Source: Flavobacterium sp. UBA7680 (lineage in GTDB: Bacteria > Bacteroidota > Bacteroidia > Flavobacteriales > Flavobacteriaceae). Taken from it: a DNA stretch of 64,000 nt. Both the position numbers and the translations under genes were made by a program. Below are positions 1 to 8,462 of this stretch, piece by piece. Under the pieces are notes generated by a model, which searched no databases, was not told where the DNA came from, and saw only the letters and a program-made list of their open reading frames with translations. Each line of letters starts with the position of its first letter. Within the stretch, counting starts at the first letter, position 1. The stretch lies in NCBI RefSeq assembly GCF_002482975.1, contig NZ_DLHA01000029.1:147948-211947 (forward strand), in the 5' to 3' direction.

Positions 1-245
1 TCATTAAACCGAAGAAAAAAGAATTTTGTTAGCGTTGTAATTTCAAACGAATGAACATCTTGTGGCGCTACCAGAAACAGATTTCCTTTTCGATATTGGA
101 ATTTATTATCATTAATAACCTGAACTCCCGTTCCATCAACCACATAAATCAATTCAAAGAAGTTGTTTTTCCGAATGGTTTTCGGAAACTGTTCCAATTC
201 TTTAAAATCAACTTCAAACGGAAGATATAAATTCGTATTTGTCAT
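1..245 (-). CDS. AraC-family transcriptional regulator, N-terminal part (cut by window edge)
   Basis: An open frame begins at the ATG on the minus strand at 245 and runs off the left edge, giving about 81 residues. It starts MTNTNLYLPFEVDFKEL and contains a cupin-like stretch (NNFFELIYVVDGTG, then FQYRKGNLFLVAPQDVHSF). That pattern is typical of the sugar-binding N-terminal domain of AraC-type regulators; the HTH half would lie outside the window. It is divergent from the SDR gene at 341 with a 95-bp gap, so it may control that gene. The family call is by motif only, and the DNA-binding domain is not visible. Confidence 0.6.
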   Translation of the reverse strand, partial: MTNTNLYLPFEVDFKELEQFPKTIRKNNFFELIYVVDGTGVQVINDNKFQYRKGNLFLVAPQDVHSFEITTLTKFFFLRFN

Positions 246-303
246 TAGGCTAAAATACAGTTTTAGTACCAATAAGTACAATTTTCGGCGAAAGCTAACC
301 TCT

Positions 304-311
304 TAATTTTG
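304..311 (+). promoter_or_regulatory. -7 promoter element for the SDR gene
   Basis: TAATTTTG matches the Bacteroidota -7 consensus TAnnTTTG and lies 30 bases before the ATG at 341. No clear TTG is seen at the -33 spacing. Confidence 0.45.
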
Positions 312-340
312 TTTCAGATAACAAACTAAAATCTACAAAA

Positions 341-901
341 ATGAGAATACTTTTAATTGGAGCAAATGGAGAAATTGGCAAAATACTAAATCCGGCTCTG
401 GCAAAAAATCATGAAATTATTACGGCAGGAAGAAACAACGGTGATTTTAAAATCGATTTATCAGATTCAAAATCAATAGAAAAATTATTCGAAGAAGTTA
501 AAAATATTGATTCCTGTATTTGCGTTGCGGGCGATTGTTTTACGGGAGATTTATTTTCGCTTGACGAAGAAAAATTAAATATCGGCATTAAAAATAAATT
601 ACTGGGGCAGATAAATCTGGTTTTAATTGGACAAAAATATTTAAACGATAACGGATCATTTATATTGACTTCAGGAAAAATGGGTGATAAACCTGTGAAG
701 AATAATATTAGCAAAGCAATTGTAAATGGCGGCATTAATAGTTTCGTGTTTTCGGCTTCGCTGGAATTAAAAAGAGGAATTAGAATAAACGCAATAAGTC
801 CGGCAAAGGTTTCAGACATTCCGACTGAAGATTTAATAAATGCTTATACAAAAAGTATTGAAGAGTCTATAAATGGAGAAATTATTAAAGTAAACTATTA
901 A
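341..901 (+). CDS. Short-chain dehydrogenase/reductase, short form
   Basis: This is a 186-residue Rossmann-fold protein with an N-terminal nucleotide-binding loop (LLIGANGEIGK) and the NAGR-like patch ITAGR. It shares ILTSGK, GGINSFV and RGIRINAISP with the short SDR group of about 200 residues. The catalytic Ser of ILTSG is present, but the usual Tyr-x-x-x-Lys is replaced by NNISKA with no Tyr. That is common in this subgroup and makes the reaction uncertain. The protein is cytoplasmic. It sits 10 bases before the lipocalin-like gene, suggesting co-transcription, and is divergent from the AraC-type gene. Substrate unknown. Confidence 0.8.
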   Translation: MRILLIGANGEIGKILNPALAKNHEIITAGRNNGDFKIDLSDSKSIEKLFEEVKNIDSCICVAGDCFTGDLFSLDEEKLNIGIKNKLLGQINLVLIGQKYLNDNGSFILTSGKMGDKPVKNNISKAIVNGGINSFVFSASLELKRGIRINAISPAKVSDIPTEDLINAYTKSIEESINGEIIKVNY

Positions 902-911
902 AATTTTAAAG

Positions 912-1400
912 ATGAAAAAAGCAGCTTTCCTATTATTACTATTCGTTTTAAATTCGGCTATTGCGCAAAAATCGAAATCTGACTTTTTAGGTTCATGGAC
1001 TTTGGTTTCGGTAGAAAACAAAAATTCTGACGGAACAAAAAATTTTCCGTATGATGTAAATCCAAAAGGGACTTTGCTTTTTGATGAAAAAGGAAATTAC
1101 GCCATTCAGATATATAAAAATGAAAGAGCAAAAATAGTTTCGGGCGATAAAAACAAATGCACTCCCGAAGAAAATGCGGCAATTGTGCAAGGAAGTAATT
1201 CGCATTTTGGCGAATATGAAATTGACGACACAAATAAGATTATTACTTTTAAAATAAAAACCGCTTCGTTTCCAAACTGGGAAGGAACCATCCAAAAGCG
1301 ATCTTATACTTTGATAAATAACGAACTTAAATATGTTGTAACTAATACAACGCAAGGAGGAAAATCGGTCACGGCAGAAGTTGTCTGGAAAAAATTGTAG
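912..1400 (+). CDS. Secreted lipocalin-like domain protein
   Basis: The 162-residue product has a signal peptide (MKKAAFLLLLFVLNSAIAQ, cleavage near residue 19). It is followed by a single beta-rich domain opening with FLGSWTLVSVENK, the pattern seen in bacterial lipocalin-like (Lipocalin_5-type) proteins. A TLLFDEKGNYAIQI strand and a C-terminal VVWKKL follow. It is probably periplasmic and binds a small hydrophobic ligand, though the ligand is unknown. It starts 10 bases after the SDR stop, so the two likely form one transcript. The family call rests on the GSW motif and size, and the exact Pfam family should be treated as tentative. Confidence 0.65.
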   Translation: MKKAAFLLLLFVLNSAIAQKSKSDFLGSWTLVSVENKNSDGTKNFPYDVNPKGTLLFDEKGNYAIQIYKNERAKIVSGDKNKCTPEENAAIVQGSNSHFGEYEIDDTNKIITFKIKTASFPNWEGTIQKRSYTLINNELKYVVTNTTQGGKSVTAEVVWKKL

Positions 1401-1475
1401 TGCAGATTCATAAAACGTTTTCGCAACTAATTGTTATATAATCATGAAGCGTTACCCTTTTAAAAGTTATTTCAG

Positions 1476-1483
1476 TATTTTTG
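1476..1483 (+). promoter_or_regulatory. -7 promoter element for pgi
   Basis: TATTTTTG matches TAnnTTTG, 38 bases before the pgi ATG. A TTAC lies about 20 bases upstream where a -33 TTG would be expected, so only the -7 part is convincing. Confidence 0.45.
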
Positions 1484-1520
1484 TGTTTCTAAAAAAAACA
1501 ATCTCAATAATAAAATAAAA

Positions 1521-3164
1521 ATGGCTTTAAACACAACAAACCCAACCGGGACTGAAGCGTGGAAAAATCTGCAAAACCACTATAACGCAATTCACGGAAC
1601 TACGATACAGGAATTATTTCAACAAGACAATGCGCGTGCTGAAAAGTTCAACTTACAATGGAATGATTTTTTAGTTGATTATTCTAAAAACAATATTACT
1701 CCAGAAACGCTTTCTCTTTTATTAGAATTAGCAAATTCTATTGGATTAAAAGATGCAATTGCACAATATTTTGGAGGAGAATTAATCAATCAAACTGAAA
1801 ACAGAGCCGTTTTACACACCGCTTTGCGTGCTCCGGAATCGGCAGTAATTAAAGTTGATGGAGAAAATGTAATTCCAGAAGTTTATGAAGTAAAAAATAA
1901 AATCAAAAACTTTACAAGCGAAGTTATTTCGGGAGAGAGAAAAGGTTTTACAGGAAAAGCTTTTACTGATATTGTAAATATTGGAATTGGAGGTTCTGAT
2001 CTTGGTCCGGTTATGGCGGTTGAAGCTTTACAATTTTATAAAAATCACCTGAACACGCATTTCGTTTCGAATGTTGATGGTGATCACGTAAACGAGATCA
2101 TTAAAAAACTAAATCCTGAAACAACATTATTTTTAATTGTTTCTAAAACTTTTACAACTCAGGAAACTTTATCAAACTCTGAAACTATCAGAGAATGGTT
2201 TTTGAAATCAGCAAAACAGGAAGATGTGGCAAAACACTTTGTGGCGGTTTCAACTAATATTCAAAAAGTGACTGAATTCGGAATTAATCCAGACAACGTT
2301 TTCCCGATGTGGGACTGGGTTGGAGGAAGATTTTCTCTTTGGAGCGCTGTTGGTTTAAGTATTGCTTTGGCAATTGGTTTTGATAATTACAACCAATTAT
2401 TAGTTGGAGCAAATGAAACAGACGAACATTTTAAATCGACTGAATTTGACCAAAACATTCCGGTAATTTTAGCTTTGTTAAGCGTTTGGTATAACAATTT
2501 CTTTGGTGCCGAAAGTGAAGCTTTGATTCCGTACACACAATATTTATCAAAATTAGCTCCGTATTTGCAGCAGGCAACTATGGAAAGTAACGGAAAAAGT
2601 GTTGGCCGCGACGGAAAACCGGTTAATTACCAAACCGGAACAATTATTTGGGGAGAGCCGGGAACAAATTCACAGCACGCTTTTTTCCAATTAATTCACC
2701 AAGGAACAAAAATAATCCCAACAGATTTTATTGGATTTGTAAAACCACTTTACGGAAACGAAGATCACCATAACAAATTAATGTCAAACTTTTTTGCTCA
2801 AACTGAAGCTTTATTAAATGGAAAAACGGAAGCTCAGGTTCAGGCAGAATTTGACAAACAAGGTTTATCTGCAGACAAAGCTTCTTATTTACGACCATTT
2901 AAAGTTTTCACCGGAAACAAACCAACCAATACAATTTTGATTCAAAAATTAACTCCTAAATCATTAGGTTCATTAATTGCTTTATACGAACACAAGATTT
3001 TTGTTCAGGGTGTTATCTGGAACATTTTTAGTTTTGACCAATGGGGAGTTGAATTAGGAAAACAATTGGCAAATTCAATTTTAGAAGAGATTAACTCTAA
3101 AACTGTTAAAAATCATGACAGCTCAACTTCATTTTTGTTAAACCACTTCTTGAAGAATAAATAA
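1521..3164 (+). CDS. pgi: Glucose-6-phosphate isomerase
   Basis: This is a cytoplasmic glycolytic/gluconeogenic enzyme interconverting glucose-6-phosphate and fructose-6-phosphate. The 547-residue length is that of the long bacterial/eukaryotic PGI type. Both family signatures are visible: WVGGRFSLWSAVG near residue 265 and FSFDQWGVELGK near residue 505. The sugar-phosphate-binding stretches IGIGGSDLGP and SKTFTTQET are also present. The gene is preceded by its own -7 element and followed by a hairpin terminator at 3198-3233, so it is probably monocistronic. Confidence 0.97.
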   Translation: MALNTTNPTGTEAWKNLQNHYNAIHGTTIQELFQQDNARAEKFNLQWNDFLVDYSKNNITPETLSLLLELANSIGLKDAIAQYFGGELINQTENRAVLHTALRAPESAVIKVDGENVIPEVYEVKNKIKNFTSEVISGERKGFTGKAFTDIVNIGIGGSDLGPVMAVEALQFYKNHLNTHFVSNVDGDHVNEIIKKLNPETTLFLIVSKTFTTQETLSNSETIREWFLKSAKQEDVAKHFVAVSTNIQKVTEFGINPDNVFPMWDWVGGRFSLWSAVGLSIALAIGFDNYNQLLVGANETDEHFKSTEFDQNIPVILALLSVWYNNFFGAESEALIPYTQYLSKLAPYLQQATMESNGKSVGRDGKPVNYQTGTIIWGEPGTNSQHAFFQLIHQGTKIIPTDFIGFVKPLYGNEDHHNKLMSNFFAQTEALLNGKTEAQVQAEFDKQGLSADKASYLRPFKVFTGNKPTNTILIQKLTPKSLGSLIALYEHKIFVQGVIWNIFSFDQWGVELGKQLANSILEEINSKTVKNHDSSTSFLLNHFLKNK

Positions 3165-3197
3165 GAAGAATAGCGAACATTTTTCTTAACAATCTGA

Positions 3198-3233
3198 AAC
3201 GCCTTGATTTATAAAAATTAAGGCGTTTTTTCG
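3198..3233 (+). terminator. Rho-independent terminator after pgi
   Basis: AACGCCTT and AAGGCGTT form a stem followed by TTTTT, 34 bases after the pgi stop. The rest of 3234-3452 is AT-rich with no gene seen. Confidence 0.8.
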
Positions 3234-3452
3234 TATAAATCAACCATACATCATCTGTTTTTTACGAATAATTGCAAGTATAGCGCTACAACATCAATTG
3301 AAATATTATTATTTTAACAAAATACAAGTATTAAAATTCAATAAACTGTTGTTTTATTTAAAGAAAAAAGAAAATTTCATTTTAATGTGCAGCACAAACC
3401 GTAAAACTTATTTTTCTTAACATTTTGATAACATTATCTGATTTAATTGTTA

Positions 3453-3460
3453 TAATTTTG
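3453..3460 (+). promoter_or_regulatory. -7 promoter element for the TonB-dependent receptor
   Basis: TAATTTTG lies 25 bases before the ATG at 3486. A TTTTG at 3423-3427 is upstream, but the spacing of about 25 is longer than usual. Confidence 0.5.
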
Positions 3461-3485
3461 CCAAAAACAATAAACTCAAGAACAA

Positions 3486-6230
3486 ATGAAGAAAATGAAA
3501 AATTGGTTACTTACTGGACTATTTTTTATGATAGTTTCAACCGTATTTTCTCAAGGAAAAATTACTGGTACTGTTACAGATGGTACTGGTTCATTACCAG
3601 GGGCTAACGTTTTGATCAAAGGATCTAGCGCTGCCACTTCAACAGATTTTGATGGTAAATTCACTATCGAATCTGCAACAAGTACGGGAGAAATCGTTAT
3701 CTCTTACTTAGGTTATCAAAGCCAAACTGTAAAATTTACTGTAAATGGTTCTACAAACTTAGGAACAATCGTTTTAGCTTCTAATTCAAACGAATTAAGT
3801 GAAATCGTTGTAAAAAGTACTACTGTAGATATTGCGAAAGACAGAAAAACACCTGTTGCAGTTTCTACAATTAAAGCAGCTGAAATTCAGGCGAAATTAG
3901 GAAATCAAGAGATTCCTGAAATGTTAAAAAGCACTCCATCTGTTTACGTAACTAAATCTGGTGGTGGTTTTGGAGATTCAAGAATTACAGTTCGTGGATT
4001 TAGCCAAAATAACGTTGCCGTAATGGTAAACGGTATGCCGGTTAACGATATGGAAAACGGAGCTGTATACTGGAGTAACTGGGCAGGTTTATCTGACGTT
4101 ACTTCTTTCATTCAAGTACAAAGAGGTTTAGGATCTTCAAAATTAGCTATTGCTTCTGTTGGAGGTACTATGAACTACGTAACCAAAGCTTCAGATTTGA
4201 AACAAGGCGGTACTGTTGGTACTTCTTTTGGTAACGATAATTTCTTCAAATCTAACGTTTCTTACAATACAGGAAAATTAGACAGCGGATTCTCTGCTTC
4301 TGTTTTATATAGCCACACACAAGGTGATGGATACGTTGATGGAACTAAATTTAACGGAGATAACTACTATGTAGCTCTTGGTTATACTACAAAAAATAAC
4401 AAGCACGATTTCCAATTTACGGTTACTGGTGCTCCACAATGGCACGATCAAAGATCTACATTTATTACTATAGCTCAATACCAAAAATATGGTACAGAGT
4501 CTGATCCAAACATTAAATATAACTCTGATTGGGGTTATAAAAATGGAGAATCATTTAATATGGTAAGAAACTACTACCACAAGCCAGTTATTTCATTAAA
4601 CTATGATTGGAACATTAACGAAACTTCGAAATTATCTACTGTAGCTTACGTTTCTTTTGGACGTGGAGGAGGTTCTAGAGGAGCTGGTGGTATTAGAGGT
4701 TTTAACTATGCCAATAACGCATTCAGAACTGCAGACGGTTTAGTTGATTTTGACAAAATTGTTGCTTACAACTCAGGACAAACAACAAACATCAATGGTA
4801 TTAATTACACTCGTACAACTAACGGTACAAGCGGACAATTCCAAAACAGTTCTGCTACTGGAAGTTTAACAAACTCTACAACTGGTATTTCTCAAATTTC
4901 ATCAGTTAACTCTCATAACTGGTACGGTGCAATTGTTAACTTCAACAAAAAATTCTCTGATCATTTAACTTGGGATTTAGGAGTTGACGTTAGAGGATAC
5001 AAAGGTCTTCACTATCAAAACATAAACAACTTATTAGGAGCTAATGCTTACATTGATAACTTTGATGTAAACAATCCAAACAGAGTTTTAACAAACACAT
5101 ATTCTACATACGCTTCTTGGAATGTATTTAAAGATACTGACAAAGAAGAAAAAATCAACTTCAACAATGATGGCGATGTAAGATGGTATGGTGGATTTAC
5201 TCAATTAGAGTATTCTACAGATAAATTTACTGCATTCGTGCAAGGAGCACTTTCTCAGCAAGGATTCAAAAGAGTTGATTATTTCAAATATCAAGCTGGA
5301 ACTCCGTTGGCAAGTACTGATTACGAGAACATCTTAGGTGGTAACGTAAAAGGTGGTGTTAACTACAACATCAACGAGCACCATAACGTTTTTGTTAACT
5401 CAGGATACTACTCAAAACAACCATTCTTTAATGCTGTTTACCCAAACAACGCTTCATTAGTAAACGGTAACTTAACAAATGAGAAAATCTTCGGTATTGA
5501 AGCTGGTTATGGCTTACGTACACAAATGTTTACTGCAAACTTAAACTTTTACCGTACTTCATGGAAAGACAGATACCAAAGACAAAATGACGGAGCTGCT
5601 GACAACCCTGGAGGTTACTTTGATTTCGCTGGAATTACAGAAATTCACTCAGGTATCGAGTTTGACGCTACTGCAAAAATTATTGACAAACTTACTCTTA
5701 CTGGAATGTTTTCTATTGGAGATTGGAAATATGACGGAACAAGTACAAGTAATCGTTACGATTCAGGAAACAATCCTATCGGTGGAGGAACTCCTATAAC
5801 ATTATACCTTGACGGTGTAAGAGTTGGGGATGCTGCTCAAACAACTGCAGCGTTAGGAGCAATTTACGAAATCCTACCTCGTTTTACTGTTGATGCAAAC
5901 TATTTCTACAATGATAAGTTATATGCTGCAATTTCTCCAGGAAACTTTACTTCTGCAACTAACAGAGGGTCATTACAATTACCTTCTTATGGTACAGCTG
6001 ATGCTGGATTATCTTACAAATGGTTAGTTGGTAAAAACAAAGACAACTCAGTAGGTTTCAGATTAAACGTTAACAACGTTTTTGATTACACTTACATTGC
6101 TGAAGCTAAAACAAATATATTTGCAGCTGATGTTCCTACTGTTCCAACATACAAAGGTATTGCTACTACAAACCAAGTATACTTCGGTTTCGGTAGAACT
6201 TGGAACTTTGCACTACGTTACGATTTCTAA
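3486..6230 (+). CDS. TonB-dependent outer-membrane receptor with carboxypeptidase-like N-domain
   Basis: This is a 914-residue outer-membrane barrel with a signal peptide (ends near VFSQG). A CarboxypepD_reg-like domain follows (ITGTVTDGTGSLPGANVLIKG, about residues 24-100), then a plug domain (DRKTPVAVSTIKAAEIQ; ITVRGFSQNNVAVMVNGMPV) and a beta-barrel ending in aromatic FALRYDF. The plug lacks the susC-type signature VVDGVVV, and no susD gene is adjacent, so it is a generic TonB receptor rather than a SusC. Substrate cannot be read from the sequence. It stands alone between terminators. A second ATG four codons in is an alternative start. Confidence 0.9.
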   Translation: MKKMKNWLLTGLFFMIVSTVFSQGKITGTVTDGTGSLPGANVLIKGSSAATSTDFDGKFTIESATSTGEIVISYLGYQSQTVKFTVNGSTNLGTIVLASNSNELSEIVVKSTTVDIAKDRKTPVAVSTIKAAEIQAKLGNQEIPEMLKSTPSVYVTKSGGGFGDSRITVRGFSQNNVAVMVNGMPVNDMENGAVYWSNWAGLSDVTSFIQVQRGLGSSKLAIASVGGTMNYVTKASDLKQGGTVGTSFGNDNFFKSNVSYNTGKLDSGFSASVLYSHTQGDGYVDGTKFNGDNYYVALGYTTKNNKHDFQFTVTGAPQWHDQRSTFITIAQYQKYGTESDPNIKYNSDWGYKNGESFNMVRNYYHKPVISLNYDWNINETSKLSTVAYVSFGRGGGSRGAGGIRGFNYANNAFRTADGLVDFDKIVAYNSGQTTNINGINYTRTTNGTSGQFQNSSATGSLTNSTTGISQISSVNSHNWYGAIVNFNKKFSDHLTWDLGVDVRGYKGLHYQNINNLLGANAYIDNFDVNNPNRVLTNTYSTYASWNVFKDTDKEEKINFNNDGDVRWYGGFTQLEYSTDKFTAFVQGALSQQGFKRVDYFKYQAGTPLASTDYENILGGNVKGGVNYNINEHHNVFVNSGYYSKQPFFNAVYPNNASLVNGNLTNEKIFGIEAGYGLRTQMFTANLNFYRTSWKDRYQRQNDGAADNPGGYFDFAGITEIHSGIEFDATAKIIDKLTLTGMFSIGDWKYDGTSTSNRYDSGNNPIGGGTPITLYLDGVRVGDAAQTTAALGAIYEILPRFTVDANYFYNDKLYAAISPGNFTSATNRGSLQLPSYGTADAGLSYKWLVGKNKDNSVGFRLNVNNVFDYTYIAEAKTNIFAADVPTVPTYKGIATTNQVYFGFGRTWNFALRYDF

Positions 6231-6254
6231 TATTTAGAATCTAAATAAATATCT

Positions 6255-6295
6255 AAAGCGGCATTGACTTTTAAGTTTAATGCCGCTTTTTTTTG
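6255..6295 (+). terminator. Rho-independent terminator after the TonB receptor
   Basis: An 11-bp stem (AAAGCGGCATT / AATGCCGCTTT) is followed by a run of T. It directly adjoins the next promoter. Confidence 0.85.
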
Positions 6296-6306
6296 ACCAA
6301 TTTTGC

Positions 6307-6314
6307 TATATTTG
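6307..6314 (+). promoter_or_regulatory. -7 promoter element for the 140-aa membrane protein
   Basis: TATATTTG is a perfect TAnnTTTG, 24 bases before the ATG at 6338. It argues against the upstream in-frame TTG at 6293 as the start, since that codon lies inside the preceding terminator and before this promoter. Confidence 0.6.
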
Positions 6315-6337
6315 TTTTTAACAAAAAAACACAGTTT

Positions 6338-6760
6338 ATGTATCATTTTATTCAAAAGCTTCATTCTGGCTGGGCATATCTAGCTTTACTGCTTTTATTG
6401 TTTGCAGTAATAAACGCTGTTATTGGCTTGACTTCTAAAAAAGAATTTACAGCGAAAGACCGCAAAATATCTTTGTTTGCCTTAATTGGAACGCATACAC
6501 AATTATTGATTGGATTAATCCTTTATTTTGTATCTCCATTAGGAAAAGATTCTTTTGGCCAAATGTCTAATGCCGCATTAAGATTAACATCATTAGAGCA
6601 TCCTCTTATTAACCTAATTGCTATAGTGTTAGTTACTATTGGATGGTCAAAGCATAAAAAATTAATTAATAGTGAGGCTAAACATAAAACCTTTGCTATT
6701 TATTACGGATTAGGATTAATCCTTATTTTAAGTAGAATTCCGTGGAGCCTTTGGTTCTAA
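6338..6760 (+). CDS. Small integral membrane protein, conserved in Bacteroidota
   Basis: The 140-residue protein has four predicted membrane segments: WAYLALLLLLFAVINAVIGL, FALIGTHTQLLIGLILYFV, LINLIAIVLVTIGW and IYYGLGLILILSRIPWSLWF. A conserved-looking THTQLLIGLILY motif lies in helix 2. I chose the ATG at 6338 because an upstream TTG start would place the first codons inside a terminator hairpin. The protein resembles a family of cytochrome-b-like or uncharacterised membrane proteins common in flavobacteria, but I cannot assign a function. It lies between two terminators, so it is transcribed alone. Confidence 0.75.
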   Translation: MYHFIQKLHSGWAYLALLLLLFAVINAVIGLTSKKEFTAKDRKISLFALIGTHTQLLIGLILYFVSPLGKDSFGQMSNAALRLTSLEHPLINLIAIVLVTIGWSKHKKLINSEAKHKTFAIYYGLGLILILSRIPWSLWF

Positions 6761-6772
6761 AAAATACCAATT

Positions 6773-6799
6773 AAAGCCCTTCAAAAAAGGGCTTTTTTT
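6773..6799 (+). terminator. Rho-independent terminator
   Basis: AAAGCCCTT and AAGGGCTTT form a stem with a short A-rich loop, followed by T residues, just after the membrane-protein gene. Confidence 0.85.
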
Positions 6800-6851
6800 A
6801 TCTCGGCATATTATTTGTACAAACTCCCCAAGTCTGAAAAAAAAATAAACC

Positions 6852-7340
6852 ATGAGTAAAAAAAACTTTATACTTACCGCATTTGCAATAACTTTTTTGA
6901 GTTGTTTTACCTACGTAATAAGTCAAACAAAGCCAGTAATTGATCCCAAAGTACCTCAAGACACTGTAAAAAATGCCAGACCAAACATTATTGCAATACC
7001 AACCGATTCTGTATTTACAGACAACGGTTTAAAATTAAAACTATACAAAAAAACGGCACATGCTTCCTACTATGCAGACCGTTTTAATGGTAGAAAAACA
7101 GCTGACGGCAGCAGATTTAACAACAACAAATACACCGCCGCACACAAGAAACTTCCCTTTGGAACAAGAGTTAAAGTAACAAATGAAGCAAACGGAAAAT
7201 TTGTAATTGTAAAAATAACGGATCGCGGCCCATTTGTAAAAACCCGCGAAATAGATCTTTCAAAACGAGCTTTTATGGAAATCACAAAGCACAAAGGTGC
7301 CGGAGCTATGAAAGTAACAATCGAAAGAATAATAGAATAA
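6852..7340 (+). CDS. RlpA-like double-psi beta-barrel protein (septal ring lytic transglycosylase family)
   Basis: The 162-residue exported protein has a signal peptide (hydrophobic LTAFAITFLSCFTYVIS). A spacer of about 50 residues precedes a C-terminal double-psi beta-barrel. The RlpA hallmarks are all there: ASYYADRFNGRKTADG, AAHKKLPFGTRVKVTN, ITDRGPF and EIDLSKRAF. RlpA enzymes cleave naked glycan strands of peptidoglycan. The Asp of TDRGP and the Tyr/His-rich barrel face are conserved, but whether this short version without an SPOR domain is active is unknown. It is transcribed alone and followed by a strong bidirectional terminator. Confidence 0.85.
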   Translation: MSKKNFILTAFAITFLSCFTYVISQTKPVIDPKVPQDTVKNARPNIIAIPTDSVFTDNGLKLKLYKKTAHASYYADRFNGRKTADGSRFNNNKYTAAHKKLPFGTRVKVTNEANGKFVIVKITDRGPFVKTREIDLSKRAFMEITKHKGAGAMKVTIERIIE

Positions 7341-7377
7341 AAAAAATCCCGTTCTGAAATTTCAGAACGGGATTTTT
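7341..7377. terminator. Bidirectional terminator
   Basis: AAAAAATCCCGTTCTGAAA pairs with TTTCAGAACGGGATTTTT with no unpaired loop. It serves the convergent rlpA-like and DinB genes. Confidence 0.9.
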
Positions 7378-7382
7378 CATTT

Positions 7383-7838
7383 TTAGATAAATTTCTTAAT
7401 GCCCATTATAATTCCGGTATGAATTCCTTCGTGATAACTTACGAAATCTAATGCATCCTGAACATTTTTGAGATCAAAACCCATACTGGTCGTGTATTGA
7501 TTATAATTAGTAAAAACATTATCATTATAATCTTTTTCTGTTTGAAGTAAAGTTTGGGTAAGCAAATCTCTAATCTCATTCACTTCTTCCTGCAAAACAT
7601 CTACTTCCGGTTTTGTTCCTTTTGAATATTTGGCAATAAGTTCATCTGAAACCTGCAAAGGCAGACCTGATAATTTATATACTAAAATTTGCTGCGAAGC
7701 GATACAATGTCCGATGTTCCAAATCAAATTATTTTTAAATCCGTCTGGGATTTTATTTAATTGTTCCAATGAATGATGGTCTAAAATTTTTACAAGGATT
7801 TCCCTAATAGTCTTTTGGGTTTCAAAAACTGAACTCAT
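7383..7838 (-). CDS. DinB-family protein
   Basis: This 151-residue four-helix-bundle protein belongs to the DinB/YfiT superfamily. The metal-binding histidines typical of the fold are visible: DHHSLEQ near residue 20, WNIGHCIA near residue 44 and SYHEGIHTG near residue 135. Family members include bacillithiol/mycothiol-dependent transferases and many of unknown role, and the substrate cannot be told. It converges on the rlpA-like gene. Two more DinB-like genes lie at 56.4-57.4 kb and are not close copies of this one. Confidence 0.8.
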   Translation of the reverse strand: MSSVFETQKTIREILVKILDHHSLEQLNKIPDGFKNNLIWNIGHCIASQQILVYKLSGLPLQVSDELIAKYSKGTKPEVDVLQEEVNEIRDLLTQTLLQTEKDYNDNVFTNYNQYTTSMGFDLKNVQDALDFVSYHEGIHTGIIMGIKKFI

Positions 7839-7916
7839 AATTTTATTTTTTTCTAAAATTAGACAATTTTAAGTTTCAAATGAATTTTCTTTGTACTCTA
7901 ACAAATTCGAAAAAAC

Positions 7917-8264
7917 ATGAACAAAATATATTATTTAGCATCTTGCGACACTTGCCGTAAAATCATCAAAAGTCTTCCGAAAAACAATCTAGTTTTTCAC
8001 GATATTAAACAAGATCCAATTACAGAAGCTGAATTAGGAGAAATGTATAAACTTTCTGGAAGTTACGAAGCTTTATTCAGCAGAAAAGCACAGCTATACA
8101 AATCAATGGATTTAAAAAACAAATCGCTGACCGAAGCTGATTTTAAAAAATACATTTTAGAACATTATACATTTTTAAGCCGCCCGGTTTTTATTATTGA
8201 TGGCAAAATTTACATTGGCAACAGTCAAAAAAATGTAGCGGAAGTTATTCAGGCTTTGAGTTAG
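7917..8264 (+). CDS. ArsC/Spx-family thioredoxin-fold protein
   Basis: This 115-residue protein has an N-terminal Cys pair, YYLASCDTCRKII, a thioredoxin-like fold, and a C-terminal FLSRPVFIIDG with the conserved Arg-Pro turn. It therefore belongs to the ArsC/Spx/YffB family of small glutaredoxin-linked reductases and regulators. True arsenate reductases of this family need Cys plus an Arg triad. Here a CxxC pair and one Arg are visible, so the arsenate activity is uncertain and a redox-regulator role is possible. No ars genes are nearby. Confidence 0.75.
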   Translation: MNKIYYLASCDTCRKIIKSLPKNNLVFHDIKQDPITEAELGEMYKLSGSYEALFSRKAQLYKSMDLKNKSLTEADFKKYILEHYTFLSRPVFIIDGKIYIGNSQKNVAEVIQALS

Positions 8265-8374
8265 TTTTTTTTGCCGCTAATTTCACGAATTTCCACGAAT
8301 TTCATTTAAGCTTATTAAGTCTACAAACTGCAAAATTCATTTGTGAGAATTCGTGAAATTCGTGGCAGAAAAAC
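8262..8374. repeat. Imperfect inverted repeat (AATTCGTG family)
   Basis: Arms TTGCCGCTAATTTCACGAAT and AATTCGTGAAATTCGTGGCA flank about 40 bases. A related sequence lies at 40029-40110. This looks like an interspersed intergenic repeat, not coding, although a GTG-started frame runs through it. Confidence 0.6.
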
Positions 8375-8435
8375 TTTAAATCCTGATATCCCTTACAGAA
8401 TAGTATTTTACATCATAACACTGCAAACTTTTATT

Positions 8436-8443
8436 TATCTTTG
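8436..8443 (+). promoter_or_regulatory. -7 promoter element for yicC
   Basis: TATCTTTG matches TAnnTTTG, 20 bases before the ATG at 8463. It lies inside the longer GTG-started frame, which supports the internal ATG as the true start. Confidence 0.6.
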
Positions 8444-8462
8444 CGCCTTTATACTCAATTAT

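Noticed and set aside
3486..6230. A second SusC/SusD locus
   Set aside because: The receptor lacks the SusC plug signature and no SusD gene or glycosidase is adjacent.
6293..6337. Longer TTG-started membrane protein
   Set aside because: The codon is inside the previous terminator and before the promoter element. ATG 6338 gives a clean start.
8343..8462. Longer GTG-started yicC
   Set aside because: The extension is repeat-derived and lies upstream of the -7 element. The family starts at MIQSMTGFG.
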